A DNA stretch of 64,000 bases from Ostrinia nubilalis (GCF_963855985.1 NW_026973566.1:2914001-2978000); one strand, 5' to 3'. Positions 32,014 through 42,421 are shown, counted from the first letter of the stretch. Numbers and translations: made by a program. The notes: a model not told the origin generated them from the sequence alone.

Positions 32014-32439
32014 TTTAGTGTGTTGTGTACTAAGTAGTTGTAGGTAGATGTTAAGTAAAACTCGGATGCCGTAATAAGACTGAGATATTTATTTCCAAAA
32101 CCAGGGTTCTTATATTATCAAAAATGTATTCCAATTAGTGGGTCGTCAAAATAAAACTGCGAACGCATCGCATAGCTCGCTAGTGTAGGTAGGCCGCTGC
32201 AGCTGAAATCTACGCCACATAAATACGGCGCGTGCCCGTTGTCTCGCTCAGTGCACGGCGAGGACTCGTACGGAATGGTCACGCCGCTGCTCTTGCGCAT
32301 GTGACGTCACCCATCGCCGGCGCACGTAAATACCGCGCGCAGCCGCCGTTCGCGCCAGTCAGTCTCAGGCGCGCGGCGCGTGCGGTCAAGCGGTGGAGCA
32401 ATATTGATGATGCGATGACGTATGAGCTAGGTGGCTACA
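32014..32439 (-). repeat. Gypsy1 3' LTR (426 bp)
   Basis: Ends TGTAGCCACC and CACACTAAA on the minus strand. The opposing copy is 36350-36698 plus 39698-39774. CpG-rich, with taaata-type AT boxes. It is the uninterrupted version that defines the insertion in the 5' LTR. Confidence 0.88.
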
Positions 32440-32456
32440 TCACTCCCCCCTCAGCG
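32440..32456 (-). promoter_or_regulatory. Gypsy1 polypurine tract
   Basis: On the minus strand gctgaggggggagtga directly precedes the 3' LTR, the expected primer for plus-strand synthesis. It overlaps the last pol codons (stop at 32451). Confidence 0.75.
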
Positions 32457-35400
32457 AAGCGTACGGGAGGCTTCGATGTTCTTCCTGTTCTTGTGACGTA
32501 GGTGTGCAAGTTGTTTGAGTGCTTCAGCGCCTTCAGCTTCCATGTTTATGATGAATGCTGGTTTCAGTCTTTCAATTGAGATGTTCGTGCGTCTGAGTGG
32601 CATTTGAATGGCGAAGTATTTGTCGTTGCGATCGATGACTTTGAAAGGTCCGGTGTAACTTGGTGTGAGTGGCTTGCGTACGGCATCGTTCCTTACAAAT
32701 ACGTGGGTACATATATGTAGATCTTTATACACGAACGTAGGCCTCGACGACGATCTTTGTTTTTGCGCTCTGTGCATAGCTTCTGTGAGGTCGTTATGAA
32801 ATTGTGACGATGTGAATGACGTCACCGGTTCACCGTAGAATTCACCGGGTAGACGAAGTGCTTGATTGTACAGTAGTTCGGCTGCGCTGTGTCCGATGTC
32901 TTCTTTTATCGCTGCTCGCAATCCCAGTAGGACGGTAGGTAGCTCGCGTGTCCAAGTCGTGTTGTTTTGAAGGCGAGCTGTTAGTGCAGTTTTCAGCGTT
33001 CTGTGCCAGCGTTCGATGATGCCATTCGTTTGAGGATGATAAGCAGTAGTGCGTGTGCGATGAATTCCTAGGCGTTGTGTTAGGAATTTTAATATTTCTG
33101 ATTCAAATTGCCTGCCTTGGTCTGTAGTTATTATCGCTGGGCAATCGAATCTTGATATCCAGGCTTGATAAAACGTGTCGGCGACTTTTTCAGCAGTGAT
33201 GTCTTCCATTGGATGAGCTTCTGGCCACTTAGTTGCACGGTCGATCATCGTTAGACAATATCGATAATTATCGGAGGTAGGTAGTGGTCCGATAATATCG
33301 ATGTGTACTTGATATAGACGATCTACCTTCTCGAACTGTGATATAGGTGCGTGGGTATGCTGTTGTACCTTCGCGCGCTGGCAGGGGATGCAGGTTCGAG
33401 TCCAGGTAGGTATATCGGCGTTCATTGATGGCCAGAAATAGCGCTTGCTGACTATTTTTCTTGTGGCTCGTATACCGGGGTGGCTGAGGTCGTGAATAGC
33501 TTGATAGGCTTGTTTCCGGAACTCAGTTGGTAGGTATGGTCGAGCGATGCCAGTTGAAGTTTCACAGGTGATAGGTATTGAAGTGCCGGGCATGATTATT
33601 GTCTTGAACTCGTGCTTCTTGTCTTCTAATAATTTTTGTAGTTCTTCGTCTTCGTTCTGTTGTTTAGACAGTGATGAATAATCAATCGGTGAAGGACATG
33701 TTATTTCATCAATTCTTGACAGGGCGTCGGCGACTTCGTTGTCTTTGCCGGCGACATGACGAATATCGGAAGTAAATTGACCGATGTACTCTAGGTATCG
33801 AGTCCGCCGCGGTGTTTCATTTTTGCTGTTTGCAGTCAGTGCGTATGTTAGCGGTTTGTGGTCGGTGTATATTATGAGTTCTTGCCCTTCAAACATGCGT
33901 CGAAAATGCCGGATTGCCATGTAGATTGATAACATCTCTCGATCATAGGTGCTGTATTTCTGCTGGGCGTCGCTGAATTTTTTTGAAAAAAATCGGAGCG
34001 GTTTCCATCTACCCTCTATTTTCTGTTGTAAAACAGCTCCAGCGCAGGTATCGGAGGCGTCGGTCATCAGGGCGAAAGGAGCGACTGTCGACGGATGCGA
34101 GAGCAGGACGGCGTTAGTGATGTCTCGCTTGCACTCTTCGAAGGCTTGTAATGCTGCGTTGTCCCAATCAATTCTTGTTTTATCGTTTCTTTTCGAGTTG
34201 TGCATGTATTTGTTCAATGCATTTTGATGTTGAGCGGCGTTTGGAATGTTTTCACGGTAGAAGTTAATCATTCCTAGGAATCGCCTGAGTTCGTGAATTG
34301 TAGTCGGTTGCGGGTAGTTTTCAATAACTTTCACCTTCTCGTTTGTTGGCTTGATACCTTCAGAAGAAACATTGTATCCCAGGAATTCTATGTTTTCTTG
34401 GCCGAAAATGCATTTGGCGGCATTAATCTGTAGGCCATTTTTTTCTAGTCTGGTGAATACTTCTTCTAGTAATAACTTGTGTGAAATCTCGTCCTCCGTA
34501 GCGCAGAGTATGTCATCAACAAACGAGAACACAGGTAGGCCTCGCATGACGTCATCGATGTGTCGTTGAAACGTTTGGCCAGAGTTTCTCAAACCGAAGC
34601 ACATTCTTGTGAATTCGAATAGGCCAAACGGTGTGATGATGGCGGTCTTCTTAATATCCTCTTCACGGATTTTAATTTGGAAGTAGGCCTTTTGCAGGTC
34701 TATTTTCGAAAATATCTTCTTGCCTTGCAGGTTGAAGGTGAAATCGTGAAGTCTTGGTATCGGATATCGGTCTGGAATCGTTACAGCGTTGAGTCTTCTG
34801 TAATCACCACAGGGACGGTATTGGCCATCTTTCTTCGGTACCAGGTGAAGTGGGCTTGCCCATGGGCTGCTGGAAGGTCTGCAGATGCCCTGATTCATCA
34901 TTTGACGAAATTCTTCCTTAGCTACGTTATATTTGTGAGGCGGTAGCGGTCTTGCTCGGCAGAATATAGGTGGTCCGGTAGTTTCAATGTGGTGTTCGAC
35001 TTCAGTGTTGCACAAATTGTTCAGGCTCGGTCTGGTAATCTTCGGAAACTTGGCGAGTAAATCGTGGTAGGGTTGTGAGTCGTCCAACGTTCGAACGCTG
35101 CCTTGTGTTGTTGGGATGAGACAGCCTCTTGTAGATAGATTTGTTTGTTTATCTATCAATCTTCTTCCGTGTAAATCAACCACGATGTTGTAGTGTTGAA
35201 GAAAATCTGCTCCCAGTATTGGTTTTGATACTGCTGCGATGACAAATCTCCAACTGTATGGCCGCCGCAACCCAAGATTGAGCACCACTGTCTTTTCGCC
35301 GTAAACAGATATTGAAGAACCGTTGGCGGCGTATAAATAATTACTCGGTGCGTTTCTTCGTTTATCTGCCTGAGTTGCGGGTAGGACGGAAATGTTTGCG

Positions 35401-35519
35401 CCGGTGTCGATGAGAAAGTTGAGAGCCGAGGTTTTATCTTGAATGAAGAGACGGTGGTTTGATATTTCGTCGACTCCAGCCCCCGTCGTTGCTTGAGTCG
35501 TTGTTAGTTTAACGAATCT
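32451..35519 (-). CDS. pol: Gypsy1 Pol polyprotein (protease, RT, RNase H, integrase)
   Basis: 1,022 codons open from 35519; no ATG start is expected, as it is reached by frameshift from gag. Protease: [12 protein letters not shown] with the active Asp near residue 38. [16 protein letters not shown] and SFVDDIL (catalytic FVDD near 333-336). RNase [22 protein letters not shown] and IIYTDHKPL. Integrase: [13 protein letters not shown] ... CIPCQRAK zinc motif, then DDE residues in [18 protein letters not shown] and [12 protein letters not shown]. The tail [20 protein letters not shown] is normal for this clade. No stop or obvious lesion. Makes the cDNA and inserts it. Confidence 0.92.
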   Translation of the reverse strand, partial: RFVKLTTTQATTGAGVDEISNHRLFIQDKTSALNFLIDTGANISVLPATQADKRRNAPSNYLYAANGSSISVYGEKTVVLNLGLRRPYSWRFVIAAVSKPILGADFLQHYNIVVDLHGRRLIDKQTNLSTRGCLIPTTQGSVRTLDDSQPYHDLLAKFPKITRPSLNNLCNTEVEHHIETTGPPIFCRARPLPPHKYNVAKEEFRQMMNQGICRPSSSPWASPLHLVPKKDGQYRPCGDYRRLNAVTIPDRYPIPRLHDFTFNLQGKKIFSKIDLQKAYFQIKIREEDIKKTAIITPFGLFEFTRMCFGLRNSGQTFQRHIDDVMRGLPVFSFVDDILCATEDEISHKLLLEEVFTRLEKNGLQINAAKCIFGQENIEFLGYNVSSEGIKPTNEKVKVIENYPQPTTIHELRRFLGMINFYRENIPNAAQHQNALNKYMHNSKRNDKTRIDWDNAALQAFEECKRDITNAVLLSHPSTVAPFALMTDASDTCAGAVLQQKIEGRWKPLRFFSKKFSDAQQKYSTYDREMLSIYMAIRHFRRMFEGQELIIYTDHKPLTYALTANSKNETPRRTRYLEYIGQFTSDIRHVAGKDNEVADALSRIDEITCPSPIDYSSLSKQQNEDEELQKLLEDKKHEFKTIIMPGTSIPITCETSTGIARPYLPTEFRKQAYQAIHDLSHPGIRATRKIVSKRYFWPSMNADIPTWTRTCIPCQRAKVQQHTHAPISQFEKVDRLYQVHIDIIGPLPTSDNYRYCLTMIDRATKWPEAHPMEDITAEKVADTFYQAWISRFDCPAIITTDQGRQFESEILKFLTQRLGIHRTRTTAYHPQTNGIIERWHRTLKTALTARLQNNTTWTRELPTVLLGLRAAIKEDIGHSAAELLYNQALRLPGEFYGEPVTSFTSSQFHNDLTEAMHRAQKQRSSSRPTFVYKDLHICTHVFVRNDAVRKPLTPSYTGPFKVIDRNDKYFAIQMPLRRTNISIERLKPAFIINMEAEGAEALKQLAHLRHKNRKNIEASRTLR

Positions 35520-36331
35520 TCATTCTTGTTGTTTTTCTTAAATTCGCAGGGCTGCTGACACCGGTAGGCTTCCTTGCCGAATTTTCTATGAAAATAACAC
35601 AATGGGTCCTTTCGTACACGGCTCGCAGATCTTGAACGGGAACGGTTTCTATTGTAATTGTTTCGACGATAAGCTCCGCGGTTACGGTTCTGTTCCATCT
35701 TAAGCGATGCGATTTCTTTAGATAGGGCGTCGATCTTGCTCAGTAAATCTTCGTTTGTAGTAGGCTTCGAAGTACTGCAGGAACAAATAGAATTGACTTC
35801 TTGTGTCTGTTCTGTCATCTTATCAGCCATTGAAGCGAGGAGGTCCAGCTTTGTTTCAGCACTAATGGCGAGTACGGCACGAACTGATGAAGGTAGGTGC
35901 CCAGTCCACATCACTCTCAAGGTATTATCTGGGACTCTGTCAAGTGCTAGATCACGCATCTTTCTCAGCAACTGTGAGGGTTTTTGGCTTCCTAGCTCCA
36001 TCTCTCCGAGTAGTTTTTGAAGTTGTCTGGACTCCGATTCTTCGTAGACAGATAGTAATCGTTGTTTCAGAGCTTCGTATTTGTTGCTTTCCGGTGGTGA
36101 TAATATTATATCTCCAACTTGCTCGATGTCGGCCAGTTCAAGTTGAGCCACGACGAGATGATATTTTGCTTCGTCTCCCATCTTCTGGTTAGCGATAATT
36201 GACTCGTATTGTGCGAACCAAAGTCTAGGCTTTTGACGCCAGAATTGTGGAATACGGGCTTTAACGGAGACTGCTGCCATTTCTTCGTTGTGTTGTGTGG
36301 CTTCAACCGTTTTCTCGTTGCAGGTGTTCAT
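35504..36331 (-). CDS. gag: Gypsy1 Gag
   Basis: 275 aa from the first ATG (36331); the open frame extends upstream to the primer site without an ATG. The motif order [46 protein letters not shown] and [12 protein letters not shown] is typical of insect gypsy gag capsids. An Arg/Ser stretch ([16 protein letters not shown]) follows, then a CxH-type zinc motif ([18 protein letters not shown]). It ends NEDSLN, overlapping pol by 16 nt in the -1 frame. Confidence 0.9.
   Translation of the reverse strand: MNTCNEKTVEATQHNEEMAAVSVKARIPQFWRQKPRLWFAQYESIIANQKMGDEAKYHLVVAQLELADIEQVGDIILSPPESNKYEALKQRLLSVYEESESRQLQKLLGEMELGSQKPSQLLRKMRDLALDRVPDNTLRVMWTGHLPSSVRAVLAISAETKLDLLASMADKMTEQTQEVNSICSCSTSKPTTNEDLLSKIDALSKEIASLKMEQNRNRGAYRRNNYNRNRSRSRSASRVRKDPLCYFHRKFGKEAYRCQQPCEFKKNNKNEDSLN
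35507..35513 (-). promoter_or_regulatory. Probable -1 ribosomal frameshift site, GTTAAAC
   Basis: On the minus strand gag reads TCG TTA AAC TAA. The heptamer G TTA AAC fits the X-XXY-YYZ slippery form (GUUAAAC is a known viral slippery site) and lies directly before the gag stop. Slipping back one base continues as CTA ACA ACG ACT, exactly the pol frame. Only a 16-nt overlap is available, so the site must be here. Confidence 0.7.
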
Positions 36332-36337
36332 GCTTGC

Positions 36338-36348
36338 GTGGGTCACCA
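36338..36348 (-). promoter_or_regulatory. Gypsy1 primer-binding site
   Basis: TGGTGACCCAC lies 1 nt after the end of the 5' LTR on the minus strand. Gypsy2 has TGGTGACCCCG at the same place. The tRNA is not identified here. Confidence 0.65.
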
Positions 36349-37639
36349 ATTTAGTGTGTTGTGTACTAAGTAGTTGTAGGTAGATGTTAAGTAAAACTCG
36401 GATGCCGTAATAAGACTGAGATATTTATTTCCAAAACCAGGGTTCTTATATTATCAAAAATGTATTCCAATTAGTGGGTCGTCAAAATAAAACTGCGAAC
36501 GCATCGCATAGCTCGCTAGTGTAGGTAGGCCGCTGCAGCTGAAATCTACGCCACATAAATACGGCGCGTGCCCGTTGCCTCGCTCAGTGCACGGCGAGGA
36601 CTCGTACGGAATGGTCACGCCGCTGCTCTTGCGCATGTGACGTCACCCATCGCCGGCGCACGTAAATACCGCGCGCAGCCGCCGTTCGCGCCAGTCAGCA
36701 TAGAGAAAAGTAAGTAATACATAGGAAATAGAGAACCCTCTCTGTCAAATTTTTGAGCCTACTAATTGACAGCCTGGTGTTAAATTCGCTGTACTTAACC
36801 TACGTACGTAACGCTCACATACACACATAGTACACGCACACATACATACATAAAGTCCACGCACACATACACACAGTTCACGCACACATAGGCCCTCATA
36901 ACCTTCAAAGAATTATTGTTTTTTTGATGTACAATGTAGAATTTTTTCAAATCCATTATTTTGAAAGTATTTATCTTTATGGTGTACGTATTGTATTATT
37001 TTCAAAACAATGGATTTGGAAAAATTCTACATTGCACATGGAAATGCAAATAAACAAAAACTTTTCAATTTAATAATTTTACTTTATTTATGAACACACA
37101 TAATATTATACACCAAAAGCGTCTTTTCGCAAAGTTTTCAACAACACTAAAAAAGCATTTGCACTTTGAGAAAACTCAGATCACTTGTTAACATAACAGA
37201 AAGTTTCTTCGCGATTCACGAAGGAACGAACAAAACTCCGATAAACCAGAACAGCAGCAGGTACGAAGGAATGAACTTGAATTTGACTCGACTCTTCAAT
37301 ACTTTAATAGGGCCACAGAACTCATAAACGATGGCTAAGAAAACAAGAATGCATTCAACCTAACAAAAACAACACCGGCCATTTTGGAGGAAAAACAAAG
37401 TTGCCATATGTTAAATAGTAATTTCTACTACTCTATTAAGTAAATTATAACAAAAAATGTCACCGTTCAGTTTTAAATTAAAACAAATTAATTTCATTTT
37501 AAAAAAAGTTTTCACATTGTAATTAACAATATTCTGAAATATATTTTAATTAAGAAAAAAATGAAAATATGAAGGAAACAGGAGCAGCGACATGCGTTTT
37601 AGGGTAGTTAAAAAGTATTGCTTCCTCATTGTTTGTTAT

Positions 37640-39354
37640 AGCATTGCTGCAAAATCTGAAAAGCTTTTAAATATTTTAAGATGTGTTTCTGGAGTCTGGT
37701 GGGGTGCTCAGTGCTCACCCAGCGTCATTAAGACTTTTATACAATGCTATTATAAGAAGTGTACTTGACTATGGCAGTTTCTATCTAGAGCCTTGCGATT
37801 CAATCTAAAGCGCTAAGGATTATAGCTGGTGCTATGAAATCGAGTCCAATTAATGCCTTGCAAGCTGAATGTGTTGAGCCCCCAGTGAAATTACGCCGCC
37901 AATATTTATGTGACAAGTATCTTTTCCGTGTACTTCAATTTGCTGACCATCATAAATATAGCAAACTCAACAGACTTAATGATTTAATTGATACTTCCTC
38001 TTATTGGTCACGTAAATCTCCTCCTTGTGTGATTATTAGTTTTCGTAAATTTATATCAATCCAAGCCCCAGTCTACAGAACCTCCTTTCTTCCGATCATC
38101 ATCAACAGCCCTTTACAGTCCACTGCTGGACTATGAGCCTCCTCCACTATGGTGGAGGGATTTGCCATAATCTCCACGCTTGGCAGGCGGGTTGGAGATC
38201 GCAGTTTAAAAGATTGATGTTTTTCAGAGAGCGCTGCTGCCCATTCTCTATTTGTTGTGTAGTCCCTAAGTCGCCTCTTACGACACCCGCGGGAAGAGTA
38301 GGGGTTGGTGACAAATGTATTCTACTCTGCCGTCACCACACGGCGATTCTTCCGATATTTTCTGTTGAATCCCTTATTCTTACTCCGACAATTCATTTCA
38401 ACCTAGACATACATAAGGATGACTACAATGCTAACATTAAGTTCAATCAGATCGTAGACGAACACTGGGGCGATTGGCATCATATCTATTGCGATGCATC
38501 TAAGCACTCTCCAACGGGTCATGTTGGCGTTGGCGCATACCATAAACAATATCATATTGTCCAGAAAATAAAACTCCCTCCAGAATCATCAGTCTTTACA
38601 GGAGAATGTTTTGGACTGTTTAAGGCTTTAGAGTATGCTCTCCTTATGAAATTAAACAAAACTGTAAATTTTGTGACTCTAAAAGTGCTTTGCAGGCATT
38701 ACATAAATTTCCATTTAAGAACAATACTAATTATCCTATTATTACAGAATGCAGGAAATTACTTCACAAATGTAGTCTTAACAGTCATTTAATTAATTTT
38801 GCGTGGATTCCTAGTCATACCAATATTCCAGGAAATGATAAAGCTGATAAGCTGGCCAATGAAGCGGTTGAGTGTGGAGATATACATCCGTACACAAATT
38901 ATTGCCATGACTTAACGGCAGCCCTTCCCAAAGCTTATCTCAAATCTGCCTGGGATGAGAATTGGGAGTTCACTAGCCAATCTAAGGGGAAACATTACAA
39001 GCTCATTCAACCATCCATCCTTTGTAAACCATGGTTTGTTAAAATGAATCTTTCCAAAACAGTTACTACCATTTTAACTAGAATGCGACTTGGTCACGTG
39101 TGCACTCCAGCACACTTGGCTTGGCTAAAATTCATGTACTTGATAATGATTCGTGCATTTGTGGTTCTGGCGTCGGAGACTTAAATCACATATTTTTTTA
39201 CTGTTGCCTATATGATCGTTCCTCTTTTATTAGTTCTCTTTTAGCCATTAAAATTCCTTTTCCTACATCCATCACTTGCCTATTATATACCAATAACATT
39301 GATGTTTATAATATCCTAGCCGAATTTATTACCCATAATAATATAAAATTGTAA
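37640..39354 (+). pseudogene. LINE with RNase H (I/Jockey group), 5'-truncated
   Basis: Broken frames give VSGVWWGAHPASLR- and SVLDYGSF-like RT C-terminal peptides (about 37690-37790), then KSSPINALQAECVEPPV. After a nested SINE-like insert comes an RNase H: HIYCDASKHSPTGHVGVGAY, SSVFTGECFGLFKALEYALL, DSKSALQALHKF across a frame change near 38690, and FAWIPSHTNIPGNDKADKLA. The tail RMRLGHVCTPAHL and CICGSGVGDLNHIFFYC is the C-terminal zinc motif of such LINEs. Several frameshifts make it inactive. AATAAA-poor, AT-rich 3' UTR to about 39480. Confidence 0.7.
38107..38346 (-). mobile_element. Short RTE-derived retroposon with 10-bp TSD
   Basis: 240 bp flanked by ttcttccgat (38097-38106, 38347-38356). 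On the minus strand it starts cgccgtgtggtgacggcaga, contains the RTE 5' marker cgggtgtcgtaagaggcgac, and ends with the RTE 3' form gtccagcagtggactgtaaa gggctgttgatgatg. It is thus an internally deleted RTE (5' plus 3' end only) behaving like a SINE. It splits the LINE RNase H region. Confidence 0.8.
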
Positions 39355-39844
39355 ATAGTAATGTATATTGTACTTATGTAAATATTATTTTATTTTTATT
39401 ATTTTGTAATTATATCACACCTAAATTGATCCTATGAAAACCATCCTTTGTTCCGTTTCCATCCGTAATTGATTCGTTTCCCTACCTTTTAACTTTAACC
39501 CAATCCCACCCTGTCTAAACGCAATGTCCGCAAAACTTATGGCAAAACTGAACGCAAAAATCAAGAACCCTGTCGTGGCTAAACGCAATCCGCGAGAGCC
39601 ATAAAGAAAAAAAAAAGTATTGGAATTTATCGACTGAAGTCGCTGTTTGGAAGCAAGTTTGATCGTAGTATGGAAGTTTCCGTACCCTGCCAGTCAGTCT
39701 CAGGCGCGCGGCGCGTGCGGTCAAGCGGTGGAGCAATATTGATGATGCGATGACGTATGAGCTAGGTGGCTACACAATTAAACAAACCATGATGTCAGTG
39801 CCTTGTTTTTTCTTTAGCAACGTAAGATCATGTCATATAAAATA

Positions 39845-40034
39845 CTAGCTTTTGCCGGCGGCTTCACCCGCGTGAAATTTAATTTGTCGCAGATCGCCAT
39901 AAATTATAGCCTATATGTTATTCTGGGTTATAAACAATAATACTGTAAAGTTTCATCAAAATCAGTTCAGTAGTTTTTGCTTGAAAGAGTAACAAACATC
40001 CACACAAACTTTCGCGTTTATAATATTTGTAGGA
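39845..40034 (-). mobile_element. Non-autonomous Helitron
   Basis: On the minus strand TCCTACAAATATTATAAACG ... gaagccgccggcaaaagCTAG, flanked by A and T. This is the classic lepidopteran short Helitron, sister to 45030-45223. It lies in the right part of TIR element 31701-40528. Confidence 0.88.
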
Positions 40035-40532
40035 TGCATGCAGTATAAAATTTCAGTGTCCTAGATAGGCTAGAAATGATATTTACAGGTATGCGCTACT
40101 ATCAATGCAGGGTTATTATAATTCCGATTTTTTCCACTTCACATAATGATACCATGGAGTCCATGGTATTATCATTTTTGTTATAATCTTACTAATTAAA
40201 AGTTCGAATAAAAAAAGGAAACAGTAAAAATGTGAACACCAAAACACAAGAAAAAGAAATGATTGCAAATAATTTAAATATGGTGTTAGTTTGTACTTAT
40301 TACTATCAAAAAAGTAAGTAGTTAAGGATTACTCATTGTTTTATTCCTAAAACCAACATCTACCAGCTGTCAGAGGTAAAACCTAGCATATGCTGAATTC
40401 GAATGGTAAAAGCTCGAAAAAATCGTCGTATTTTCAGAAATACTTACATTTACCAACTCATGTCGGTAAATCATAAGACTTACACTTAAATCTTAAGATT
40501 AACCGTAGTTCGAGCTTTTACAGTAACATATA

Positions 40533-41186
40533 CGTTCCTTAGGACATTTCTTAAAGTTAGATTTAGCCTTAATAATTTCCTTAGAAATATTTGTTACAAC
40601 CAAAATAGTATTTGCCATAATGATAAACTAAAATAACACAAGTTCAACAAAAAATGTTCGTAAATTTTCTAAGTCTATACAAAAATATCCGTAAATTTTC
40701 TAAGTGTTTGGCACTTGGAACACAAAACCGGCGATGATTCCCCGTCGGTTCAAAATTCACGAAACTAAAGTCCCTGACGACACTTGTAAAATTTTGAACT
40801 CTTCACTGTTCACATGCACTAATCACGAATTTTCTAAGTTCAAATCTTCTTGTAAATAAGGTTCAAAATGTACTCACAATTTCTGTCCGTAACACAACTC
40901 ACACTTGACTGAATGACGTCACTTCTGGCAATGTCCTGCTCGATGGTAGGGTGTCCGCGGGGGTGCTCCCCCCTGCAGCCGACGATGAGGTCCGAGTGGT
41001 GACGTCAGAGGAGGTTCCCTCCTCGACTCTGACGTAGTACGCCAAAACAGCTCGCCGCCACCTTGTGCTGCTCCAACAACCGCCAAGCACCATAGGCAAC
41101 AATCCGCAACCTCTTCGGCGCCGCAATGGACACTGCACTAGTACTTCTTCAGAATATCGCCCTTAACCGGCAATACCGAAGGACCA
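40533..41186 (-). other. BEL 5' leader with primer-binding site
   Basis: Untranslated leader between the BEL 5' LTR and gag. TGGTCCTTCGG follows the LTR end directly on the minus strand (41186-41176) and is the probable primer site. Two ttttctaagt-type repeats occur near 40665-40710. ORF 41138-40899 is GC-rich and shows no domain. Confidence 0.6.
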
Positions 41187-41211
41187 TGTACAAGTCCCAA
41201 AAAGCCCACAG

Positions 41212-42140
41212 CGATGGCTCCTACGTATAAAGGCGAAACTGCCGCTTACGCCTTTTTCCAATTATTTAAGCAATGATTTGCTCAAATCTATAACGTCAGT
41301 AAGAAAAAAAAATTTTTTTTTCCATTAGATACAAAATAAAATTTTAGGCAAATAGGCGTATGTGCAAAACTACGCCACGTATAAAGCCCAATCATACGAT
41401 TCGTCAATCTATACGAGTAGTTGCTTACATAAATATATATTTTTTATAATCCAAATCTTAAATAAAGCCATGAAAATATTTAGCAAATTGTTTTATTTAT
41501 AAATTATGACATATTATATGGTTATTTAATTTTTAGCGTTAAGAGTCGCATCTCAAACTAATTTGAAAATTATAAATAACTTGAAAAAATCGAACTGCCT
41601 AAGACATCGTGGGTTCAATTCCCGCCTTAGGCAATTCGATTTTTTCAAGTTATTTATATTTTTTTAAAATATGACACATTATGTTAAAAGACCTAACTAA
41701 ATCTCAAGCACAGTATATGGGCGTATTTGCGTTAAAACGTAATAACGATACATTAAACAACTTTTTCTAACTGATTTATTATTGATATAGCACATGATAA
41801 CAATTAAAATAATTACATGCATAAATAAAGAGAGTAATCGCTTAAAATATTATATTTACGTTGTCATTTAGGTCTCTTTACGTTGAACAATATACATGAA
41901 ATTATAGAAATATGACGACGTAAAAGGGCAATGCGTAAAATCTCAAAATATATAAGAAAAATATAAAAATTGATAACAGCAGTAGCAAAAGCATTACATG
42001 TTAAGGCTAAATGTGAAATTTCATTAAATTCGTTTTAGTAGGTCAGAAGATATGACCCAAAAATATGGTTCTGGCCACTTAAATGGCTCTCCTGTAAAAT
42101 CTATTTTTTTCACTTACGCCAGTATACGTAGGAGCCATCG
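41212..42140. mobile_element. TIR element C (CGATGG, relative of copies A/B)
   Basis: Ends CGATGGCTCCTACGTATA and its exact inverse, with 4-bp duplication acag (41208-41211, 42141-42144), inserted in the BEL 5' LTR. The end resembles CGACGGTCCCTACGTA of copies A/B, and the right sub-terminal run ctctcctgtaaaat (42089-42102) also occurs in copy A (16010-16023). 929 bp, AT-rich, no ORF. Non-autonomous. Confidence 0.8.
41570..41662. repeat. Hairpin with a Pol III B-box-like loop
   Basis: ataacttgaaaaaatcgaac and its complement enclose tgcctaagacatcgtgGGTTCAATTCCcgccttaggca. GGTTCAATTCC fits the B-box consensus of tRNA genes (T-arm). No matching A-box or acceptor stem is seen, so it is a tRNA-derived remnant at most. 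Confidence 0.5.
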
Positions 42141-42318
42141 ACAGGTAGTAACTTGAATAAAACCAAGATTCCAGTGGCAAGTCTCATTTATTCCGAACCA
42201 AATTTGAGTATATGTAGGGGCCGTCTAAAACTTACATACCGCGATTCAACCTACAGACAGCGCCATCTATCGGTAACTCAATACACTACATATATGAAGA
42301 TTAACATTGAACAATAAG

Positions 42319-42421
42319 TCTATCTGATGATGATCATAATAATATACCAAAACAGAGGAGACAAGAGATTATCGAATCGAGTGACACTGACTTAAGTAAC
42401 TTGACTGTAGAGAGTGCAGAT
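42319..42421 (+). pseudogene. Copia linker fragment after the BEL insertion
   Basis: Following the second ataag the sequence translates as an acidic Ser-rich linker (SLSDDDHNNIPKQRR, then EIIESSDTDLSNLTV), continuing the linker cut at 11774. The last four bases, agat, are probably the target duplication of copy B. Confidence 0.65.

Larger units (their letters stand above)
36699..39688 (+). mobile_element. 3-kb insertion in the Gypsy1 LTR, containing a LINE relic (9-bp TSD)
   Basis: Flanked by the 9-bp duplication gccagtcag. The first 900 bp has cacac/catac-rich simple sequence (36820-36895), a 110-bp hairpin (36930-37038: acaatgtagaattttttc facing gaaaaattctacattgc) and no genes. From about 37640 it carries the C-terminal part of a LINE. 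After the LINE 3' UTR comes a short A run (39608-39618) and then about 70 bp before the duplication. Whether all of this moved as one LINE copy is unclear. Confidence 0.55.
32014..39774 (-). mobile_element. Ty3/gypsy retrotransposon Gypsy1, coding region intact
   Basis: LTRs (minus strand TGTAGCCACC...CACACTAAA) at 32014-32439 and 36350-39774, the latter split by a 3-kb insertion. The TSD is caat, 4 bp (32010-32013, 39775-39778). The element has a polypurine tract, gag, and pol with protease, RT, RNase H and integrase, without stops. Compared by eye the LTRs differ at one site (cgttgtctcg / cgttgcctcg), so it is young. Its 5' LTR, and hence probably its promoter, is disrupted. Confidence 0.9.
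36350..39774 (-). repeat. Gypsy1 5' LTR, split by an insertion
   Basis: LTR sequence occupies 36350-36698 and 39698-39774. A 2,990-bp insert (36699-39688) lies between two copies of gccagtcag (36690-36698, 39689-39697), which is single in the 3' LTR. The insertion point is GC-rich and close to a possible start site (ccagtcagtct). Confidence 0.85.
31701..40528. mobile_element. TIR element with TGTTACTGTAAAAGCTCG ends
   Basis: Inverted ends TGTTACTGTAAAAGCTCGAA (31701) and its complement (ends 40528) are flanked by tata on both sides (31697-31700, 40529-40532; a TA target is also possible). Sub-terminal short repeats (taatcctaagat, ggtaaatcttagga) occur at both ends. Its own sequence is only 31701-32009 and about 39775-40528. 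Gypsy1 and a Helitron fill the rest. No transposase frame remains. It sits just upstream of BEL gag. Confidence 0.65.
11779..42313 (-). mobile_element. BEL/Pao LTR retrotransposon, interrupted by four nested elements
   Basis: Two LTRs with TG...CA ends lie at 11779-11972 and 41187-42313, the second filled by element C. They are flanked by the 5-bp duplication ataag (11774-11778, 42314-42318). The internal region reads on the minus strand: leader 41186-40533, gag and knuckle about 31697-30592, protease, RT, RNase H and integrase down to 12092. It is interrupted by 31701-40528, 16802-28402 and 13318-16064. By eye the LTRs differ at one position (gaagcttaac / gaagattaac) outside the insertion, so the element is fairly young although its genes already carry stops and frameshifts. 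Confidence 0.88.
41187..42313 (-). repeat. BEL 5' LTR, filled by element C
   Basis: LTR sequence at 41187-41211 and 42141-42313 matches the 3' LTR (11779-11972); element C and a 4-bp duplication account for the length difference. Confidence 0.85.
8652..42421 (+). mobile_element. Copia-superfamily LTR retrotransposon, decayed and heavily nested
   Basis: It begins with a TGTTGGAATG... LTR, then the copia primer site, then gag, zinc knuckle, protease and integrase segments in order, with frameshifts. It is interrupted by a mariner-like fragment (9979), a SINE-like repeat (10946) and a 30.5-kb BEL/Pao insertion (11779-42313, TSD ataag). It resumes at 42319 for about 100 bp with an acidic, Ser-rich linker frame and is cut again at 42422 by TIR element copy B. 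RT, RNase H and the 3' LTR must lie beyond the window or be lost. It is the outermost and oldest layer of the stack. Confidence 0.75.

Noticed and set aside
38133..38340. N-terminal part of the 219-codon frame (SLLHYGGGICHNL...)
   Set aside because: This part is the antisense of an inserted RTE-derived retroposon; only the portion after 38356 is LINE coding sequence.
41212..42140. Element C considered as part of the BEL leader
   Set aside because: The other BEL LTR lacks it and the flanking acag is duplicated, so it is a later insertion.
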